Origin: Corynebacterium glyciniphilum AJ 3170
GTDB taxonomy: Bacteria > Actinomycetota > Actinomycetes > Mycobacteriales > Mycobacteriaceae
Assembly: GCF_007673095.1 (NCBI RefSeq)
Contig: NZ_VDYZ01000011.1
Coordinates: forward strand, 91,568-155,567
Length of the DNA stretch: 64,000 nt
Direction of reading: 5' to 3'
In this document: positions 61,444-64,000 of the stretch, in pieces
Layout of the letters: every line of letters starts with the position of its first letter
Position numbering within the stretch: position 1 is the stretch's first letter
Position numbers and translations under genes: made by a program
The notes under the pieces: model-generated
The model's database searches: none
What the model was told of the DNA's origin: nothing
What the model saw: the letters and a program-made list of their open reading frames with translations, nothing else

Positions 61444-61884
61444 TCAGCGGATCAGTGCGAGGATCTGGGTGATCCAGCCCTTCTCGATGAGGAAGAGCAC
61501 GGTCTTCAGGGCGGCCGGATTATCGGCGAGGAAAGAGAACACTGCGATGATGTCGCTGATGCTCACACCGGCACCCTGCAGTGCCATGAAGATGGTGATG
61601 ATGTCGCCCACGCTCACGCCGGCATCGAGCAGTGCGGTGACGACAGTGACGGCAGCGCCGATCTCGCCACCGCCGATGCTGCCCAGGCTTCCGAGGGCGT
61701 CGAAAGGCCCGGCCTTCTCGCCGTTCAGGCTGCTGACCAGATCCGCGGGCAGCGAAGAGTCGGCAGAGGTGCCTGCGTCCTGTGAGGAGTCGGCGACGGC
61801 CGTGGGCGCGAAGACGAGGGCGGGGGTGACGACGACGGCGGCGATGCCGGCCTTGAGGCGGCGAGAGACAGGTGAGAGGGTCAT
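61444..61884 (-). CDS. Small secreted protein, function unknown
   Basis: 146 residues. The N-terminus has basic residues, a hydrophobic core and a cleavage-like PTAVADS site near residue 30, so the mature form is about 115 residues outside the cell. It is hydrophobic and repetitive: units like AGVSVGDIITIFMAL and AGVSISDIIAVFSFL recur, reminiscent of the amphipathic repeats of porin-like or PorA/B/H-type small corynebacterial exported proteins, though I cannot assign it to them. The longer upstream frame is read through the transporter gene and is rejected. It converges on ctaD with 17 bases between. Confidence 0.72.
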   Translation of the reverse strand: MTLSPVSRRLKAGIAAVVVTPALVFAPTAVADSSQDAGTSADSSLPADLVSSLNGEKAGPFDALGSLGSIGGGEIGAAVTVVTALLDAGVSVGDIITIFMALQGAGVSISDIIAVFSFLADNPAALKTVLFLIEKGWITQILALIR

Positions 61885-61967
61885 GGCCCGTACTTTCTGC
61901 TGGTGAAGTGGTTGGCTTAGAACCATAGCAGTGCAGTGTAGGGGCCGTCTATGGAACGGGTGACCGG

Positions 61968-63176
61968 CTACTTCCTCCGGGACGAAAGTCCCGTGGCGAC
62001 GAGGGCCGCACATACGAGGCAACACGCGGCCACGACGACCAGGGCCTGTGCGTAGTCCGAACCGCCGGTGAGTGCCGCCAATACGGTCGGCAGGAGGAAG
62101 CCCAGGTAGGCGACCGAATAGTAGATGCCCGTCATTGCGGCAAGCTCCTGTGGGGTGGCCAGGGCCTGCGACAGGAGGAGGCCGGCGACCAGGCAGACAC
62201 CGAAGGAACCGCCGAGGACGACTGCGGCGACGAACGCCAGGACAAGGCTTCCCACGGCCGCGGTCACGGCGGCCAGGACCAGACCGATGAAGAGGCACAC
62301 GAGCCCGACCGGGAGCGCCCGGCCGCGCGTCACCCGGTTGAGCCAGCTGACTCCGGGTTGTGTGGCGGACCCTGTCCCCAACGTGAGGACAGTGAGGACG
62401 GTGGCGAAGATGGTGGTGTGATCGCCGAGACTCTCCTCGAAAACTGTCGGAAGTACTGCGTAAGCGATGCCCGCCGCAGCGAAGACCCATGGTGCCGCGG
62501 GGACGAGGACACGGAGGAACGGGCGCCGCGACGACCGTGAGACGGTCAGATCGTGCCACCAGGGGTGGGCGTCGTGTGATACCTGCGGTGGCACCGTTTC
62601 GGGGCAGCGCATGGTCGGGAGCAGTGCCAGGAGGCACAGTAGGACGTGCAGCACATAAGGCGTCTGGGCGGGCCATGGTCCCCACTGGGCCAGTGCGCCG
62701 GTGACACCTGCCCCGATCGCGAAACCGAGTGTGAGGGAGAGGGAGGAACGCTGGGCCCCGGCGGTGATCTTCGCGTCCGGGTCGTGGTCTCGTCCGGACA
62801 GCTCCTTGATCCAGCTTGAGCCGACGGACATGCCCACTCCGACCCCGACGCCGGCGAAGAGCCGGCCGATGCACAGGACGGTGAAGGAGCTCATGCCGCA
62901 GGCCAGGATGACACTGCCCACGGCAGCGGCAACCAGGCCGGAGAGTGTCACTGTCCTGCGTCCGTGGCGGTCGGACAGGGCTGCGGCGACAAGGAGTCCG
63001 GGGATGAGCCCGAAAACGTACATGCCCAGCAGGAGATTCGACTGCCACGGGGCGTACCCGCCCACCGTTTCGTAGAGGTGGAGCAGGGGAGTGAAGTGGT
63101 TGCCGCCCCAGGCGAGCAGGAACACTGCCGGGACGGGGAGCATCCACAGGCGGTTCGGGGGCACATCCGGACTCAT
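61968..63176 (-). CDS. MFS transporter
   Basis: 402 residues, twelve hydrophobic segments, with the MFS loop 2-3 motif ALSDRHGRRTVTLSG near residue 60. Substrate unknown; it may export a drug or take up a small metabolite. The ATG at 63176 overlaps the stop of the GntR gene by an ATGA, so the transporter and its presumed repressor are translated together; a longer frame to 63203 is possible but not needed. Confidence 0.88.
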   Translation of the reverse strand: MSPDVPPNRLWMLPVPAVFLLAWGGNHFTPLLHLYETVGGYAPWQSNLLLGMYVFGLIPGLLVAAALSDRHGRRTVTLSGLVAAAVGSVILACGMSSFTVLCIGRLFAGVGVGVGMSVGSSWIKELSGRDHDPDAKITAGAQRSSLSLTLGFAIGAGVTGALAQWGPWPAQTPYVLHVLLCLLALLPTMRCPETVPPQVSHDAHPWWHDLTVSRSSRRPFLRVLVPAAPWVFAAAGIAYAVLPTVFEESLGDHTTIFATVLTVLTLGTGSATQPGVSWLNRVTRGRALPVGLVCLFIGLVLAAVTAAVGSLVLAFVAAVVLGGSFGVCLVAGLLLSQALATPQELAAMTGIYYSVAYLGFLLPTVLAALTGGSDYAQALVVVAACCLVCAALVATGLSSRRK

Positions 63177-63853
63177 GGGGCGACCTCGTAATGGCCGTGC
63201 CACCCCGTGAGGTGTGCCTGGATGAGTTCCTCGAAGCGGTGGACGTCTCCCTGTCGGACAGCATCGGCCAGCGTCGCGTGTTCGTCGATGACGGGCTGGA
63301 GGTTGCCTGTCATGGCGCGGATGGCCAGGAAGGTCAGTCGGGCGAGCCGTGGGGCGAGCAGGCCGGATATTTCGGTGACGATGCGGTTGTCGTCGAAGTG
63401 GATGATGTGCGAGTGGAACGTGAAGTCCAGTGCGGCGAAGCTGTCGGGGGACGCGGCGTTCGCTTGTTGCTGGTCGACGGTGTCATCCAGCCGTGCGGCC
63501 AACGCGGTGCGTTCATCGGGGTTCTCCGCGATGCGTCGGACGATGTCAGTCTCGAGCATGGAGCGTACGGTGAGGAGCTCGCGGCGCTCGCGCGCGGTCG
63601 GGACGGTGACGGTGGCGCCTTTCTTCGGGGCGATTCTGACCAGTCCCCAGGCCTCGAGCCGGAGCATCGCCTCGCGCACGGGGGTGCGGCTCACTCCGCG
63701 CTGAGTAGCCACCTCCACCTCGGTGAGGTTGTGGCCTGCCTCGATTGTTCCCTTGATGATCTCGTCGGCGAGTTCCTCGGCGACCCGTCCGGCAATCGAG
63801 CGTTCCGGGGTGCCCGGTGCCCACACCGGCGGACCTTCCTTTCCATGATGCAT
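63173..63853 (-). CDS. GntR-family regulator (FCD/FadR subfamily)
   Basis: 226 residues. An N-terminal winged helix (LTEVEVATQRGVSRTPVREAMLRLEAWGLVRI) and a C-terminal all-helical FCD ligand domain with metal-binding Asp/His pattern (FTFHSHIIHF and the late DEHATLADAVRQGD). It binds a small acid ligand and controls transcription. A perfect 14-bp palindrome overlaps its own start and TATTCT with seven bases before ATG 63853 forms the promoter, so it is probably an autorepressor of itself and of the coupled MFS gene. Confidence 0.9.
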   Translation of the reverse strand: MHHGKEGPPVWAPGTPERSIAGRVAEELADEIIKGTIEAGHNLTEVEVATQRGVSRTPVREAMLRLEAWGLVRIAPKKGATVTVPTARERRELLTVRSMLETDIVRRIAENPDERTALAARLDDTVDQQQANAASPDSFAALDFTFHSHIIHFDDNRIVTEISGLLAPRLARLTFLAIRAMTGNLQPVIDEHATLADAVRQGDVHRFEELIQAHLTGWHGHYEVAP

Positions 63854-63859
63854 GCATCA
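63846..63859. promoter_or_regulatory. GntR operator palindrome TGATGCATGCATCA
   Basis: A perfect 14-bp palindrome centred on the start codon region of the GntR gene, directly downstream of its -10 box. Its size and centre fit FadR/FCD-type operators. Confidence 0.65.
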
Positions 63860-64000
63860 AAGAATACATCATGTGCTAAAGGATATGCGGTGAGGGTGGG
63901 GCAAGGGCAGGGGCAGTCGCGTCGGGGTTGGCCGCACTGGCGTAGATGATGGTTGGTGTGGGAGCCGGTGTGACCCCCTAAGTGGCTGACCCCGAGCCGA

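Noticed and set aside
61885..63264. N-terminal extension of the small secreted protein
   Set aside because: It runs antiparallel to no gene but is the wrong frame of the MFS gene; the signal peptide begins at 61884.
1..64000. tRNA or rRNA genes
   Set aside because: I found no cloverleaf, CCA-adjacent acceptor pattern or conserved rRNA sequence by reading; a tRNAscan or Rfam search would settle it.

Overview
The window is high-GC actinobacterial DNA. The gene content points to a Corynebacterium or close relative in the Mycobacteriales: a CtaD that starts on TTG behind a strong AGGAGG and resembles the C. glutamicum protein; a glpD / alkyl-DHAP-synthase-like flavoprotein / diacylglycerol kinase cluster like M. 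tuberculosis Rv2249c-Rv2252; several acyltransferase-3/SGNH proteins of the kind that modify mycomembrane lipids; and many starts of the form TANNNT, seven bases, ATG, which indicates leaderless mRNAs. The species is not identifiable. An environmental, alkane-using member is plausible because of the AlkB operon.

Layout. 1-4.3 kb: end of a GT87 mannosyltransferase, a secreted HNH nuclease lipoprotein, a CPBP protease and an SDF-family symporter. 4.3-9.4 kb (minus strand): an alkane oxidation operon (alkB, an unknown two-helix membrane protein, two rubredoxins, rubredoxin reductase) followed by a carboxylesterase. 9.8-15.6 kb: two tandem ~700-residue paralogues of unknown function, an ABC ATPase and signal peptidase I. 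15.8-22.7 kb: an AbiEi-like protein, a second SDF symporter, a lipoprotein alkaline phosphatase with a PHO-box-like repeat array, a large unknown secreted protein behind a six-unit MtrA-box-like array, and a hexapeptide acetyltransferase. 22.9-26.5 kb: metB, small genes and an alkyladenine glycosylase. 26.5-36.8 kb: a peptide-type ABC transporter operon with a fused CMD/AhpD-like protein, a divergent FAD protein, an aldo/keto reductase and a GNAT.

36.9-47 kb holds four tandem acyltransferase-3/SGNH paralogues. Three carry a growing Pro-Gly-Tyr repeat tail. 47-50.5 kb: an unknown protein, a methyltransferase and a Schlafen/AlbA-type regulator. A 123-bp direct repeat lies on both sides of the regulator, and the copy next to its promoter contains a perfect 42-bp palindrome. 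50.5-54.8 kb: GlpD, the AGPS-like flavoprotein and the lipid kinase. 54.9-57.4 kb: an AT-rich island with a putative PD-(D/E)XK nuclease (possible defence gene) and a decayed IS630 transposase. 57.5-63.9 kb: an SDR, a LysR regulator, CtaD, a small secreted protein, and an MFS transporter coupled to an autoregulated GntR repressor.

The most unusual items are the AlbA gene with its iteron-like repeats, the four-fold acyltransferase array with repeat tails, the AT-rich PD-(D/E)XK gene, the two unknown tandem paralogues and the MtrA- and PHO-like operator arrays.
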